Part shown: one piece after another, positions 1-10,977 of the stretch | Layout of the letters: each line of letters starts with the position of its first letter | How positions within the stretch are numbered: the first letter of the stretch is position 1 | Source: Guadua angustifolia | Lineage: Eukaryota; Streptophyta; Magnoliopsida; Poales; Poaceae | Reading direction: 5' to 3' | DNA: 64,000 nucleotides | Assembly (NCBI GenBank): GCA_036346375.1 | Contig: CM070502.1 | Location: 16,282,924-16,346,923 of the forward strand | Translations under genes and position numbers: made by a program | The notes under the pieces: generated by a model | What the model was told of the DNA's origin: nothing | Seen by the model: only the letters and a program-made list of their open reading frames with translations | Database searches by the model: none

Positions 1-2080
1 AACACAAGAACATTGCGTTGAGATTTTCTTGACCTAAACACTGCGTCCTAAACTCGTAACTAGTGGCTGTGGCTGTCTTTGCCGGAGCCTCGCAAGATTC
101 GCCCGAAAAGCCCAAAGCTTTTCGTCAATCACAAGCGACAGCCACGAAGCCATATATGAATTCGGCACGAGGATTCAGAACAAGATCCACGCATCGCGGC
201 CACAGGGCCAGCCCGCCCGCGTGAAAGGTTCCTGCCGCTGCGGCAAAAGACAGTAGGAAATGGCCAAATGACCGACGTCACGTTAGCAAGTTGCATTCGC
301 GTCCGATCCGCGTCAGCGGAGAGGGAGGCAAAATGCAAAATCTTTGGCACACCCAAGCTCTACTATTTCTAGAGACGCTTGATGCCGGTTTAAGACATGT
401 ACGTCTCCCTCCGTTCCCGTGCATTCTCTTTGTTCCCAGATACATATCATCCTAACTTTCAAATTTTATTTCTAAATATATGTCATGCTACAATTTTGAT
501 GTGGCTTTTTATAATTTTTTTCTCCTTCTATACCCTTCTCTTTCAGCTACTTTCAATATTATTTACTACCCTGAACTAGAGTAAGACACACCATCTAAAG
601 ATATAATGAGAGAGGTAATGAAGTCTCTTGTAGATGTGTCTTGCTAGAAGTGCAAGAATCTAGAATAATATCTATTCAGGAATGAAGCGAGTACATGTCT
701 TTGAATTTTTATTCTAAATATATACCATTCTACGTTTCTAGGTAACTTCTTAATACTCTTTTGTTATGTACCCTAATACCCTAATAGCTATCATTTTGGA
801 CATATGTATAGTTAAATTTTTGAAAATTTGACATTCAATATCTTTTTAAATATTTAAACTGGATACATGAAAATCATATGCATAGATTTGTCTCGAAAAG
901 TATTTTCATAATATTATAATTTTATTGGGTTTTATAAATATATTATAATAAAAATTAATGGTCAAAGCTGTATTTTGAACACTGTGACGATGTCCATGCA
1001 TGTAGACCGGTACCGGTATCGATCCCAAACAATTACCTGTTAATTAATGACGCAATCAATGGGTAGAGACAATTAATCAACTTGGTGTGTCTTGGTCCAA
1101 CGGTTCCGTCATGCATTAATTCCCTGCGTGGGTGGCTAGCGTACGTGGCCAGCTCATCCGATCTTTTTTTTTTCGCCAACCCATCCGATCATCCATTACG
1201 TCTAACAGCATTGTTAACGCCATGATATGAATACGCCCTTATTTTATTTGGCTAATTGCTCATGATCTCCATCCAGCATGAATCGATTAATCGACGACTC
1301 TGCTAATTGGCCACCGGCAATCTGGCTTCATTCAGCACATCCCTAATGGCCTCTAGCTTGTTATCTATTGAGATTTGGGACTGCATCAACTTGCTCTAAA
1401 ACATGTACTACTATCAAATAAGATGAAGGTTTCATAGATCCAATCCAGGATACTGAACTGTTACCAAACTTGAAAAGGAAGTTATAACAACGAGCAGCAC
1501 CACGTTTCATAAAAAACGAGTACTTTATAAAAGAAATAGGATAAATGGAAAGGAGAAGACCTAGGCAAGCACTTTCTACAGTAGATGGTGCTTGCCAGGA
1601 CAAAAGAAAAGAAACGACTAAATCAGATCGTCCAACAAGCCAGTAGATACTAGTTCAACTAGAGAGCTTGGTTCAGGTCCAGCTGCTTAACACCATGTTC
1701 CAGTTCAAATGTATCTGTGTCTCTTAAGACTTGTTGTCACCGACGACTCCAGTCCATCCCGTTCATACTGCATACTAGTAGTTCGTACAATCGTACCAGC
1801 TCCGCTCTTTTCAAATATTTTTTTTTTTGTGAAACATTTGACGTTAGTCTAAGCTGGCCGACGATCTAGCTTGCTGACTTGTTATAACTTGTAAGGATGC
1901 TCCATTTTATAAACGACATGGACGCTTAAAAATAATCTTCCAAAACTCTTCTGCCTCTCCAAATGGACGAGATAATCATACGATTCAGACCTTGCCTGGG
2001 AAACACGAAGCCAGAGTTGAACCGAGGCAGCTGGCAAACGGCGACACGGCATGACATCAACTTTCCTAATCTCTGTCGAA
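1..2080. other. Intergenic DNA, no gene recognised
   Basis: I see no convincing exon, RNA gene or complete transposon here. The stretch is mostly AT-rich, with short open frames that lack codon structure or recognisable motifs. Around 575-650 a short imperfect inverted repeat (AAGACACACCATCTA against TAGATGTGTCTT) could be a small MITE remnant, but no target duplication was found. The only oddity is the adaptor-like word at 158-171, listed separately. Confidence 0.5.
158..171 (+). other. cDNA-adaptor-like word GAATTCGGCACGAG
   Basis: The 14 bases GAATTCGGCACGAG are identical to the EcoRI site plus adaptor widely used in older plant cDNA libraries. They may be here by chance, since a 14-mer is expected a few times per gigabase genome, or may mark a vector- or EST-derived join. 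The flanking bases do not settle it. Confidence 0.5.
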
Positions 2081-2236
2081 GCTTGTAGCCGAAGATGTTG
2101 CGTACCGTGCGGCCGTCAACGCCGCACGCATCCTCGCCCGGAGCCGGAGGTCATGGGTCGGGAGCTTGTAGCCAAAGTGTTGCGTACCATGCGGCCGTCC
2201 ACGCCGCATGCATCCTCGCCCGGAGCCGGAGGTCAC
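2081..2236. repeat. GC-rich 83-bp direct duplication
   Basis: Two copies of a unit beginning GCTTGTAGCC start at 2081 and 2164, a period of 83 bp. They differ at a few positions. The region to about 2490 is clearly GC-richer than its surroundings and may be a captured or decayed gene fragment. No reading frame resembles a family I know, so no product is assigned. Confidence 0.7.
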
Positions 2237-2912
2237 CGCGACCCCATGTGAATCCAGGCCGCGTGCAGCTGTGCTACCTGCTCGTAATGCTCCGTCCAAA
2301 CGTTTACCAGGACCTGAAACCGCGAGGTCGAGCTCGGCACGGTCGTGCGGAGACGTGCCGTGCGCCTCGTCCTCGATGAATACTCTAGATCCAGGACCGG
2401 GCCACGACAGAGTTGCAGGTTGGGTCTGTACATCGACAGGACGCCCGCCGGGTCAAGCCACAAAAGTCCAACGCGTGCGTGGTTAGTGTCCATAAGCCCG
2501 GCGGCTACATGACTTAGTATTTTGGTGAAAGAGAACTATGACGCTTACTTCCTCGGCAAAGTTTATTAGATGTATTCTTTTAATAGCTTTATCTATAAAT
2601 ATCACTACTACAGAATCGACCTTCACAAGCGGTTAATTGCGCACCGCTTGTGCTCTCTGCGTCACAAGCGGTTCGTAGGCAATGGACCGAAGGAGGTCTC
2701 TAGAAGCGGTTCGTGTCCCGAACCCCTTCTAGAGATCTACAAGCGGTTTGTGCCCCGAGCCCCTTCTAAAGCCATAGCTCTAGAAGCGGTTGGGGACACG
2801 AACCCCGGCCTTCTAGAGGCTCTAGAAGGGGTTCGTGTCCCCAACCGCTTGTAGAAGCCCAGTTTTTGAAATAATAAAAGGAATGCATGCCCTACTCTAT
2901 CAGAGAGCACGC

Positions 2913-2992
2913 GTGGGTAGGTTGGCTAAATGGGTGAGACGTAGGTCACGAGGAGGGGTGAGAAGGTCATGGGTTCGAATCCCAATTCTCAC
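2913..2992 (+). other. tRNA-like segment with A- and B-box words
   Basis: An A-box-like TGGCTAAATGGG at 2923-2934 is followed 49 bp later by GGTTCGAATCC at 2972-2982, an exact pol III B box. The B box lies in a TGGG...CCCA stem, as in a tRNA T arm. GTGGGTA at 2913 can pair partly with TTCTCAC at the 3' end. The middle does not fold into a convincing anticodon arm. It is best read as tRNA-derived sequence carried by the CACTA element, not a working tRNA gene. Conceivably it is a SINE head. Confidence 0.4.
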
Positions 2993-3203
2993 AATATTAT
3001 TTGCCTTTTGAAATGCCTTCTACAAGCGGTTATAAAACCGCTTGTGATACTGACGGGAGTATCACTCGCGGTTGCTTACAAGGGTTATGGGTTCGAATCC
3101 CAATTCTCACAATATTATTTGCCTTTTGAAGTGCTTTCTACAAGCGGTTATAAAACCGCTTATGATACTGACGGGAGTATCACTCGCGGTTACTTACAAG
3201 CGG
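2971..3203. repeat. 118-bp direct duplication inside CACTA element 1
   Basis: Units beginning GGGTTCGAATCCCAATTC start at 2971 and 3089. Each continues through an AAGCGGTT...AACCGCTT hairpin and a GACGGGAGTATCACTCGCGG segment. The duplication copies the 3' half of the tRNA-like segment, so there are two B boxes but only one A box. Confidence 0.85.
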
Positions 3204-3273
3204 TTCTAAAACCGTTTCTGAAACGGTTTCGAACCGCTTGTGATAGTCCCATCTGCAGTAGTGTATATGTCAT

Positions 3274-4991
3274 CACTACAAGGATCGATATTTTCCCCGA
3301 GTGCTTTCCACACTCGGGATAAGGGTTAAAACACTCGGGATACCCTATCCGAGTGGGCACACTCGGCATAGTACACTCGGTGTTATTTTATCGGGAAAAG
3401 TTGGCTATGCCGAGTGTACTCTCGGGAAAAAAAATCTATACCTGAGTGCACTCTCGGGATAGCGCTAGGATCGAGGACCGCCTCCGTGGCGAACATGGCG
3501 GCGACACGTCAACATCTATGCCGAGTGCACTCTCGGGATAGGGTGTTGCGATCTATCCCGAGTGTGCACTCGGTAGGTAATGCGGCGGGTCTATCCGAGT
3601 GTGCACTCGGTGGCGGGTCTATCAGTAGTGTGCACTCGGATAGGTGGCGCCACGTGGCGGCCCTCACACATTCACGAGACTAGGGTTTGCCTCTACTATG
3701 CCGAGTGCACTCTCGGGATATGTGGCCATCTATGCCGAGTGCACTCTCGGGATAGTACGGACACGCCACAAAGCAACCAGCTCAAATTATCAATTCACAT
3801 CCGCAATTCACATCCGTGGCGGAGGAAGAAGCGGTCGGCGGAGAGTGAGCGTGACGGCTAATAAGTGTGCAAGCCGGCGGGAGGAGGAAACCGGAGGCGG
3901 CGGCTGGCGGAGGTGGCGGTGGCGGCAGCATGATGCTCGGAGGAAAAGTTCGCAGGATTTTTTACAGTGGCGCAAGTTCCGCGCTGGTAAGAGACGAACC
4001 GATGGCTATTCGGGCATCTACCCCAGTGGGCACTCGGTCTAGGCGGGGAGAGGTCATCCGAGTGCCCTCTCGGTTTAAGCGGCGGCGTTGAACGATCGCC
4101 GGCTAGGGTTTGCCGGTAGCGAGACTCGATGGATGTTGGGCGAGTGGGCACTCGGGCTAGGTGCATCTCTCCCGAGTGGGCACTCGCGCTAGGTGGCGAT
4201 CACGTTGAACAAGCACGCGTTCAGGGTTTGCCAGCATAGTACGCTGAGCCGAGTGGGCACTCGGGCTAGCTATCTCTCCCGAGTGGGCACTCGCTCTAGG
4301 TGGCGGCCACGTTGAACAAACACGCGTTCAGGGTTTGCCAGCATAGTACACTGAGCCGAGTGGGCACTCGGGCTAGCTATCTCTCCCGAGTGGGCACTCG
4401 GGCTACGTGGCGGCGGCGTGGGCCAGGCGTGGCTAGGGTTTGCCAGTAGACTACGTTGAAACGAGTGGGCACTCGGAATAGGTGCGGGCTCTTTTTTTCT
4501 TTGAATGATCAGCGCTGAAAACAATACTTCATCAATAAAATTGCTGTATTAAATATCTTGACTCATTTTTTTTTCTTTTCAAGGAAGAATGAGAAAATCA
4601 ACTAACCCTTTTTCGAGTGCCTCTCGGGCTAGCGTTACCCTAGCCGCCAAAGAGGTGATTTCATTCAAATCGGGCGAGTCTACACCGAGTGCACTCTCGG
4701 TAAATATATCGCGAGAGTGCCTCTCGGGCTATTCGAAATGTGCACCGAGTGCCCACTCCGGATAGAGTGCACTACCTACGACGACATGGCACTGGTCATC
4801 CTCGTGGGCCAACGTCATATTTGAGTGCACTCTCGGAATAGATGTTACAGTATGCGAGAGCACTCTCGGAATAGACTTCTTTGTCCGAGAGGTGGCTAGA
4901 ACGAGAGTACACTCGGCATAGGTTGATCTACTCCGAGTGTGCACTCGGTTTGTTATTTTCACACTCGCCCCAAAACTGGATTCTTGTAGTG
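3274..4991. mobile_element. Non-autonomous CACTA (En/Spm) element 2
   Basis: The left terminus CACTACAAGGATC and right terminus (other strand) CACTACAAGAATC are inverted repeats. The 3-bp duplication CAT flanks the 1,718-bp element (3271-3273, 4992-4994). Its body is dominated by tens of copies of a roughly 13-bp palindromic word of the type CCGAGTGNNCACTCGG, in both orientations and over both halves. These are typical subterminal repeats of the grass CACTA group with CACTACAAG ends. Open frames inside are by-products of this repetition. No transposase domain is visible. Confidence 0.9.
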
Positions 4992-4994
4992 CAT

Positions 4995-6094
4995 ATTTCA
5001 TATTCCAATACAAAGTTAGTGCGATATTCCCTATATACCCTTAATAGATATCCATTTTTATTTCATATTTTCTAGATACAAGCATTGAATATTGTGCATA
5101 GTGATAATAATTAAGAGTAATCTAATCATTTTTAATATTTTCTTGGTCTATGTGCTTAAAAGAAATACGCCTTATAAACTTGACAGAGAAAGTACTATTT
5201 AATGGGTAATATTATAGACGCCATTTTATTATGGGTATCGTTGTATACATAGACAATTTGTTAAATATATAAGAAACTATTATAGGTAAGTACATGGACA
5301 ATAAGTTGTGTTTACTTCAATTATTATATAAATTAGTCTCACCGTCTATAAAGCTGTGCATGCCCTATATACTACGCTTCAGCAACGCAACCCTCTCACA
5401 CACGCGTAGATCGAGTGAAAGAGTCTTCACTTGAGTGGAACTATTCACTGTTCTAGCCCTCGAAATTTTTTTTTACAAACTAGCCTCGTGGAATTTTTTT
5501 GCAAGAATTGACCTTATTCCGCGTACGGGAAGCGCGGAATTTGCCGACTCCCCACACCGTGGCAATCAGATTTGCCGTGCAGCCACACCGCGGAAAACGG
5601 ATTTCTTGCTCCTCTATTACGCGGACTACTAATTACCGCGCACCCATTCTACCGAAATTGGCTTTCCGCACACCCCCTCTATAGCAATGCCTTTTTCTCG
5701 GCACCTTTGCAGTGGTAATGCTGTTTTCCGCGCCTCCCTTTTACGGTAATGCCGTGTCGGCACTAGATCCTATACCCCTTTCCGCGGAAATATACCACGT
5801 GTTGCACCATGGTGATTTTTGTACTTCCCGTGTGCAACAGTTGCAAACCAGGGAGCTATTTTTTTTAAAAAAAAACACGATGACTTTTGGGAAAAAAAAT
5901 TAAAGGGGCTGAAACAGTGAAAAATTCACTTACGTGCTCAGGCAGTAGCCGCGGGCGGTGGCTAATCTTTCCCGCGCTTGTACGTATGCCAACAGGCGAC
6001 TTTGTCGCGTGCCTCGAAGCCATGGAATCGCGACGTCAGAGATGCAACTGGCAACAACCGCATCGTTGGTAATGGATGTCCCCGTTGGCCTCGT
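4995..6094. other. Intergenic DNA upstream of the lipase gene
   Basis: 4995-5400 is AT-rich with nothing recognised. 5500-5880 is a distinct GC-richer block in which words such as CCGCGGAAA, TTTCCGC and GGTAATGC recur. It looks like a degraded repeat, but I found no termini. The final 200 bp lead into the lipase promoter. Confidence 0.4.
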
Positions 6095-6102
6095 TATATA
6101 AA
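6095..6102 (+). promoter_or_regulatory. Probable TATA box of the lipase gene
   Basis: TATATAAA lies 133 bp before the chosen ATG, and no ATG-initiated frame competes in the right phase. A transcription start near 6125-6135 would give a leader of roughly 100 nt. This is inference from motif and spacing only. Confidence 0.55.
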
Positions 6103-6234
6103 GCCATGGCAGAGAGAGAGCCCTGCGGTGTCTCACTTCTCGCAAGCTCGATTGGCTAGGAGTCGGAGGCTTGCAACTAGCAAACACGTCACACCAGCTT
6201 GGTTCACAGGCAGCTGCTATTTACAGCGAAGCCA

Positions 6235-7866
6235 ATGCCAATTGCCGCGGCGGTGACCGCGCCAGTGCATGTGCCCGTGCCCGTCGCGCCGCGCCACGCG
6301 TCCCCGGCGCCGCAGCCGCGGACGGCGCCACGGCGCGAGCCGTCGCCTCTGAGCTCGAGCTCGCAGGCGCTCCCCTCGGGCTCGAGCCCAGGCGTTGGCC
6401 CCGCCGGGGGTTCCTCGGCGGTGGATGGCGCCAGAGCTCATATCGCCAACCTTGACCGTGTGCTCGGGAAGCCGCCGCAGGTGCCGAGACCGCCGAGCCA
6501 CGCGGCGGCGTCGAGCAAGCAGGAGCAGCAGGAGAGCGAGCAGGAGCCGCTCAACGTCAGGCACGGGCTGCTCAACGCTCTGAATCTGTCCTTCTTCGTG
6601 CCCATGCCCGGGATGAGGGCGAGTACCGCCGTCGACGAACACATGTCGCCGCGCAGCCTCATGCACATGCAGCAGCTCCTCTCCTCCGACTCCCCGCGCT
6701 CGTCCCCGAGGTGCACCATCGCGCAGCGCTGGCGCAGACTTCACGGGGAGGGCGGGTGGGCCGGCCTCCTCGATCCGCTCGATTCCGACCTCCGCCGCGA
6801 GCTCCTCCGCTATGGCGATTTCGTCCAGGCCGCGTACCAGGCGTTCCACTCGCTGCCCACGGCGTCGGCGAGGCACCGCGGGCTCATGCTCCCCGACCGG
6901 TCTTACCGACCGACGCGCAGCCTATTCGCCACCTCGGCGCTGTCCATGCCGCCGTGGGCCAAGCGCCCCAACACCCCCGAGTGGCTCACGCAGCAGTCAA
7001 ACTGGATCGGCTACGTCGCCGTGTGCGAATCCGAGCGGGAGGTGGCCCGAATGGGTCGCCGCGATATCGCCATCGTTCTGCGGGGGACAGCCACCTGCCT
7101 CGAGTGGGCGGAGAACCTGCGCGCCTCGCTCGTGCCCCTCCACGGCGAGGACAGCGAGGGCAAGGACGGTGGAGCGGAAGAGCCCAAGGTGGCGCGGGGG
7201 TTCCTGAGCCTCTACAAGACGGCCGGGGAGAAGGTGAAAAGCCTCTCGGAAGAGGTGATGGACGAGGTGCGGCGCCTCATGGAGAAGTACAAGGGCGAGG
7301 AGCTCAGCATCACGGTCGTTGGGCACAGCCTCGGCGGCGCGCTGGCGCTCCTCGTGGCCGACGAGATCGCCACGTCCGTCCCCGACGCACCGCCCGTCGC
7401 CGTGGTCTCCTTCGGCGGGCCGAAGGTGGGCAACGGCGCGTTCGTCGAGAAGCTACAGAAGAGCGGCAGGGTCAACGTCCTGCGCATCGTCAACGCCGGC
7501 GACATGGTCACCAAGGTGCCCGGGGTGGCGCCGCGGCTGCCGCTCACCAAGGAGCGGTACCAGCACGTGGGCGCAGAGTTGCTCATCGACAGCAAGAACT
7601 CACCATGCCTGCGCCCGGACGCGGGGCCGGCGTGCCGGCACGACCTGGAGGCGTACCTGCACCTCATCGACGGGTTCACCGCGACGGGGCACCCGTTCCG
7701 GTACGACGCGCGGCGCAGCGTGATACGTCTGCTGCAACTGCAGAGGGGCAACGTGAAGAAGGAGTACGTGAACCGTGCCCGCGAGCTCGGCGTCGACCCC
7801 GCCGCGCCTGCGGACGTGGGGCGGGGCATGGCGTACGGGAACTGCGCCCTGGCGAGCCCGTCGTGA
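6235..7866 (+). CDS. Class-3 lipase, phospholipase A1-I gamma/DAD1-like, chloroplast-targeted
   Basis: This is an intronless 543-codon gene. The frame opens earlier, but the first ATG is at 6235 (the upstream in-frame codon at 6199 is TTG). Residues 1-110 are rich in Ala, Pro, Ser and Arg, with few acidic residues until about 95, as in a plastid transit peptide. A conserved block beginning WRRLHGEGGWAGLLDPLD introduces the lipase domain. The nucleophile elbow GHSLGG places the catalytic Ser near residue 365. The motif NAGDMVTKVPG gives Asp about 423, and CRHDLEAYLHLIDG supplies the His (469 or 476). The family hydrolyses acyl groups, mainly sn-1, from plastid glycerolipids and phospholipids, releasing linolenate for jasmonate synthesis. 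Length and intact triad fit a functional member. GC content is much higher than the flanks, as is common in grass genes. Exact substrate and paralogue identity (I gamma versus other DAD1-like) are inferred. Confidence 0.93.
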   Translation: MPIAAAVTAPVHVPVPVAPRHASPAPQPRTAPRREPSPLSSSSQALPSGSSPGVGPAGGSSAVDGARAHIANLDRVLGKPPQVPRPPSHAAASSKQEQQESEQEPLNVRHGLLNALNLSFFVPMPGMRASTAVDEHMSPRSLMHMQQLLSSDSPRSSPRCTIAQRWRRLHGEGGWAGLLDPLDSDLRRELLRYGDFVQAAYQAFHSLPTASARHRGLMLPDRSYRPTRSLFATSALSMPPWAKRPNTPEWLTQQSNWIGYVAVCESEREVARMGRRDIAIVLRGTATCLEWAENLRASLVPLHGEDSEGKDGGAEEPKVARGFLSLYKTAGEKVKSLSEEVMDEVRRLMEKYKGEELSITVVGHSLGGALALLVADEIATSVPDAPPVAVVSFGGPKVGNGAFVEKLQKSGRVNVLRIVNAGDMVTKVPGVAPRLPLTKERYQHVGAELLIDSKNSPCLRPDAGPACRHDLEAYLHLIDGFTATGHPFRYDARRSVIRLLQLQRGNVKKEYVNRARELGVDPAAPADVGRGMAYGNCALASPS

Positions 7867-8330
7867 CGAGATTCATGCCTTCTCCATGGCCCATGCCGTA
7901 AATTTTGTAGAAACAATAATTCTTTCGTTAGCCGCGGGGAAAAAAGAGTTCTCATTTTGTTCCCCTCTTTGGGTTTCGACATGTACAGGAAAATTATGTA
8001 AGAAAAACATAAATCAATCGAGTGAAAGCTTGGCCATAGGATTTTCTTTTACCGTTGTAAATTGTTCACCTCTTGTTCCCTTCTTTTTTTGTGAGACTGG
8101 TTCCGTATTCTCGGAAAGGGAGGGACCGGTTCCCTCCTGCTGTTGCTGTGGAAGAATGGGTAGAAATTTTCAACTCTAGGATGTCATGTAAACATCGACT
8201 TTTATTATCATTTATCAACATCCAAACATCAGCATAACCGAAACGTTGAGTATCTTCTTATACCAGTAAGCTTACAGTTTCGTACTATTTCATTTTTCTG
8301 ATTGCAACAGCCCTTTCTGGCAAGTGAAGC
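7867..8330 (+). other. 3' flank of the lipase gene
   Basis: AT-rich sequence with no open frame of note, presumably 3' UTR and downstream DNA. It ends where the gypsy LTR-like repeat starts at 8331. I could not fix a poly(A) site. Confidence 0.4.
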
Positions 8331-8960
8331 TGTTGTGGCTAAAATATCAAACAATAGAGTAAGTGGGCATCGTAGTCCTAAAGAGGCTCACAAAAACATA
8401 AAAAACTGCAAGGGGGGACGTGTAAAGATGGCTTGACTGTATACACAGTGAATAGATATAGATGTGCCAACCCCCTTCCCAGAAATTTCAGAAAATGACA
8501 CTCAATTCGTGCGCCCCAACGGCTGTGTGTATGACATGTGGGTCCATCTGAGTCTATGACTGAGAGCCAGGGTGTCAAATACTGAAACACGAATTTTAAA
8601 GGATGTCAAAAACTGAAATCTCTCACCCCCTTCCCCACACAATGACGCCCATGGGGTTCTATTTATATTTCCAGGGGGGTTGGAAGATTACAAGGTTGCC
8701 CCTAAAGTGCTACGATACCTGAGCAAGATAGTCCTTTTGCTCTACCAAACGACCACGTCTCACTTGGTGCCACCTCCTATCAGGCGGCACACATCGCACC
8801 CACCTTGTGGATCTGGTCCATTGGATTTGGTAGATCCAACAATCTTAGGCATCCAGGTGCTAGGTCTGACAGTTGTTAGATGGGATCCCTCTTGCTATGT
8901 GCTCACGTGGTTGAAGTGTTGGATGGTGGGGCCACACCCACAACGGTACCCTCTCATGAG
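8331..8960 (-). repeat. Left LTR (3' LTR) of the old gypsy element
   Basis: It begins TGTTGTGGCTAAAATATC and matches the repeat starting at 25958 over several hundred bases with many differences, implying an old insertion. Similarity fades after the CCCACAACGGTACCCTCTC segment near 8940-8960, so the inner border is approximate. Confidence 0.6.
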
Positions 8961-9454
8961 CAAGGGCTTGTGAAGTGAAGGCCAAACCCATGTTCTTGTT
9001 GGAAGATTCAGCTAACTCTGTCCCATTTGGCTAAGTATTTGCGAGCCTCAGCCCACTCCTCTCTTAGGCTTTCTACCCATGTGGCTTTTATTAGCATGTA
9101 GGCTGCGCGGCATGGGCTATGCATTGTGGGCTAGCCTAGCTTCATTTTCTACTCATGGGACGGTTGGTGCGAGGGCGGTCTATGATGGATGAGGCCGGGT
9201 GGCGCACATCACCACCGTCCAAATTGACGCGTGCCAACATTGAGCGGTAGCGATGTGTGCGTGCATGTGGGCCCCAAGGGTCGTTGTCGCGTATTATCGC
9301 TCCTGAGGTATCATACCACTTCGCATCCCTGACTATAAGTCCAAGGCTTGCATGTGGGGCTAGCCCGACGCTCTTTCTCCCTCCTCTTGCCTCATGCTTC
9401 TTTCCTCTTGCTTCTTTTCCGTCGCGGTCACGGCCATCACCACTGTAGCCTAAC

Positions 9455-10545
9455 ATGGTGCGTCCTTGTGTCTCTTGTGGTTATGAGGGGGACCGTTTTC
9501 TCCCTACCTTTGGTTCGTTAACCCTTTCAGCAGCGTTCGCGCTCGAATCAACCATAACAGACCTGGAAAAGATGATGAAAGGTAGCGGCGGTGATTCACA
9601 CTCCTCCAATGATGATCACCACGATTCAGATCCACCACATCCTTGCGATAACCCTGTGGATGCCTAGTAGACGTCTCCCCGACCTGGTCGCTCTGACAAC
9701 GGCACTCCCTCCAACCAGAAAGGCAAGAGAGGTTCCGAGTTGGCAGTGACCACGGCTTGAACCTCTAGATCCAGTGCTCCCCCTGCGTGGGGTGCTAGCC
9801 CTGCGTCCAGTGTTGCTCAAGGAAAACGTTTGGAAGGGCCGGAGAAGGGTCCTTACAAACTGCCTTAGGAAGTCACTGGTGACGCAAGACATCCTTGAGG
9901 GGCCTCGTCTACAACAATAAGGTGGTGCACATTGTTCTAGTGCTCAAGCCTAAGGACGACAATAAGGAACTGAATGAGTGCAACGATGAGATGGTGGTCT
10001 TTGTCGCCTACTTCGACATTGGCCTCCAATTTCGCTGTGCCAAATTCAAACGGAGGTGCTCCGGTGGTACAACTTGGAGGTTCCTAGTTGATGGCTAATG
10101 CAAGGCTGCTCGAGGGATGGCCCCTCTCTTCGCCTACCATCATGACTCTTGCCCCAACCGAAAAAGCTGATAGATGAGGAATACAACAACTTCACTAGCG
10201 TGAACTTCCAGGTTTGCCTGTCAAGGTTTGTTGACTTCCTCTTCATCTGCACCCACATGAAGTGGAACTCCAATTGGGTGCAGAGGTGGTTCTACCACTA
10301 GTGCAATGAGGAGGAGGGGCTTCACTGGACCAGGAGAGGCCGGCAATTTGGCTAGATACTGGCAACAAGGAGGGTGCTTGAAGCTGCGCAACATCTTGTG
10401 GCAAGATGAACATGTGGGACCTTGCCGAGGAGTTCTCCATGTTGCACATCCAACCCCTTTCCAAGCAAGGCTGGTCCATGAAGATTGTGAGCCTCGCGAG
10501 GATGGCACCAAGTCCCCTCTTCACTGGTTGTGTAGATCAGACAAC
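9455..10545 (+). pseudogene. Left part of an antisense retroelement ORF, decayed
   Basis: The reading starts at an ATG (MVRPCVSCGYEGDRFLP...) and continues in pieces through frameshifts and stops to about 10545. Recognisable stretches include LVYNNKVVHIVLVLKPKDD and a segment near 10200-10290 reading VNFQVCLSRFVDFLFICTH and NWVQRWFY. The last piece resembles the 'putative gypsy-type transposon' domain found in antisense ORFs of Tat-lineage elements; this is memory of the family, not an alignment. Coding-like sequence seems to resume near 18690 after the nested insertions. It cannot make a full protein. Confidence 0.4.
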
Positions 10546-10977
10546 GCAAGTGTGTTAGGTTCAATTTTTTTCTTTGGGATCTTGTCGATGATTCGGGAAC
10601 GGGTACCCGCCGAGCTTACTTGTTGGATGAGGGATCAACCAGGGCCCCTTTTCCGAAGAGGGTATAGCGTCCGAGGGCCTACCGAGCTAGCAGGATGGTC
10701 GGATGGTTCGAAATGAGGCAACAGACAAGAGTCTTTTTATCCTGGTTCGGGCCTCTCACGGGAGAGATAACGACCCTACGTCCAGTGGCTTCACTGCTGT
10801 CAAAGGATGGATTATAAGGTACTTGCTCGGGAGCGTCAAGCTTCTCTTCTTCCTCTACTTCTTACAGATGTGTTTAAGTGTATTCTCTCCAGAGGACTCT
10901 CTCCTTTCCTCTCTAGGGTTATCAGGTGGCCAGTCCCCCGATCGTTACATACAATGGGGTATTTATAGATGATTACA

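Larger units (their letters stand above)
2603..3263. mobile_element. Non-autonomous CACTA (En/Spm) element 1
   Basis: The left end CACTACTACAGA and the right end, read on the other strand as CACTACTGCAGA, form terminal inverted repeats. Both are followed by CACAAGCGGTT after a short spacer. The element is 661 bp and is flanked by the 3-bp duplication TAT (2600-2602 and 3264-3266), the size CACTA transposases make. Subterminal AAGCGGTT/AACCGCTT words recur throughout in both orientations, as expected of transposase-binding arrays. There is no transposase coding, so it must be mobilised in trans. It sits 10 bp from the next CACTA element. Confidence 0.88.

Noticed and set aside
2233..2493. Minus-strand 86-codon frame in a GC-rich block
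   Set aside because: It reads somewhat like protein (DPAGVLSMYRPNLQLC), but no family is recognised, there are no partner exons, and the block is internally duplicated. Left as possible gene fragment only.
2913..2992. Functional tRNA gene
   Set aside because: Only the T arm and pol III boxes are convincing; no anticodon arm can be drawn, and the acceptor stem has mismatches.
3414..4524. Several open frames of 75-130 codons rich in EC(A/T)LG repeats
   Set aside because: They translate the palindromic subterminal words of CACTA element 2; no protein is implied.
6711..7901. Long frames overlapping the lipase gene on both strands (up to 396 codons)
   Set aside because: They are by-products of the extreme GC content of the lipase coding strand. 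They lack domains, and only the 6235 frame has lipase motifs.
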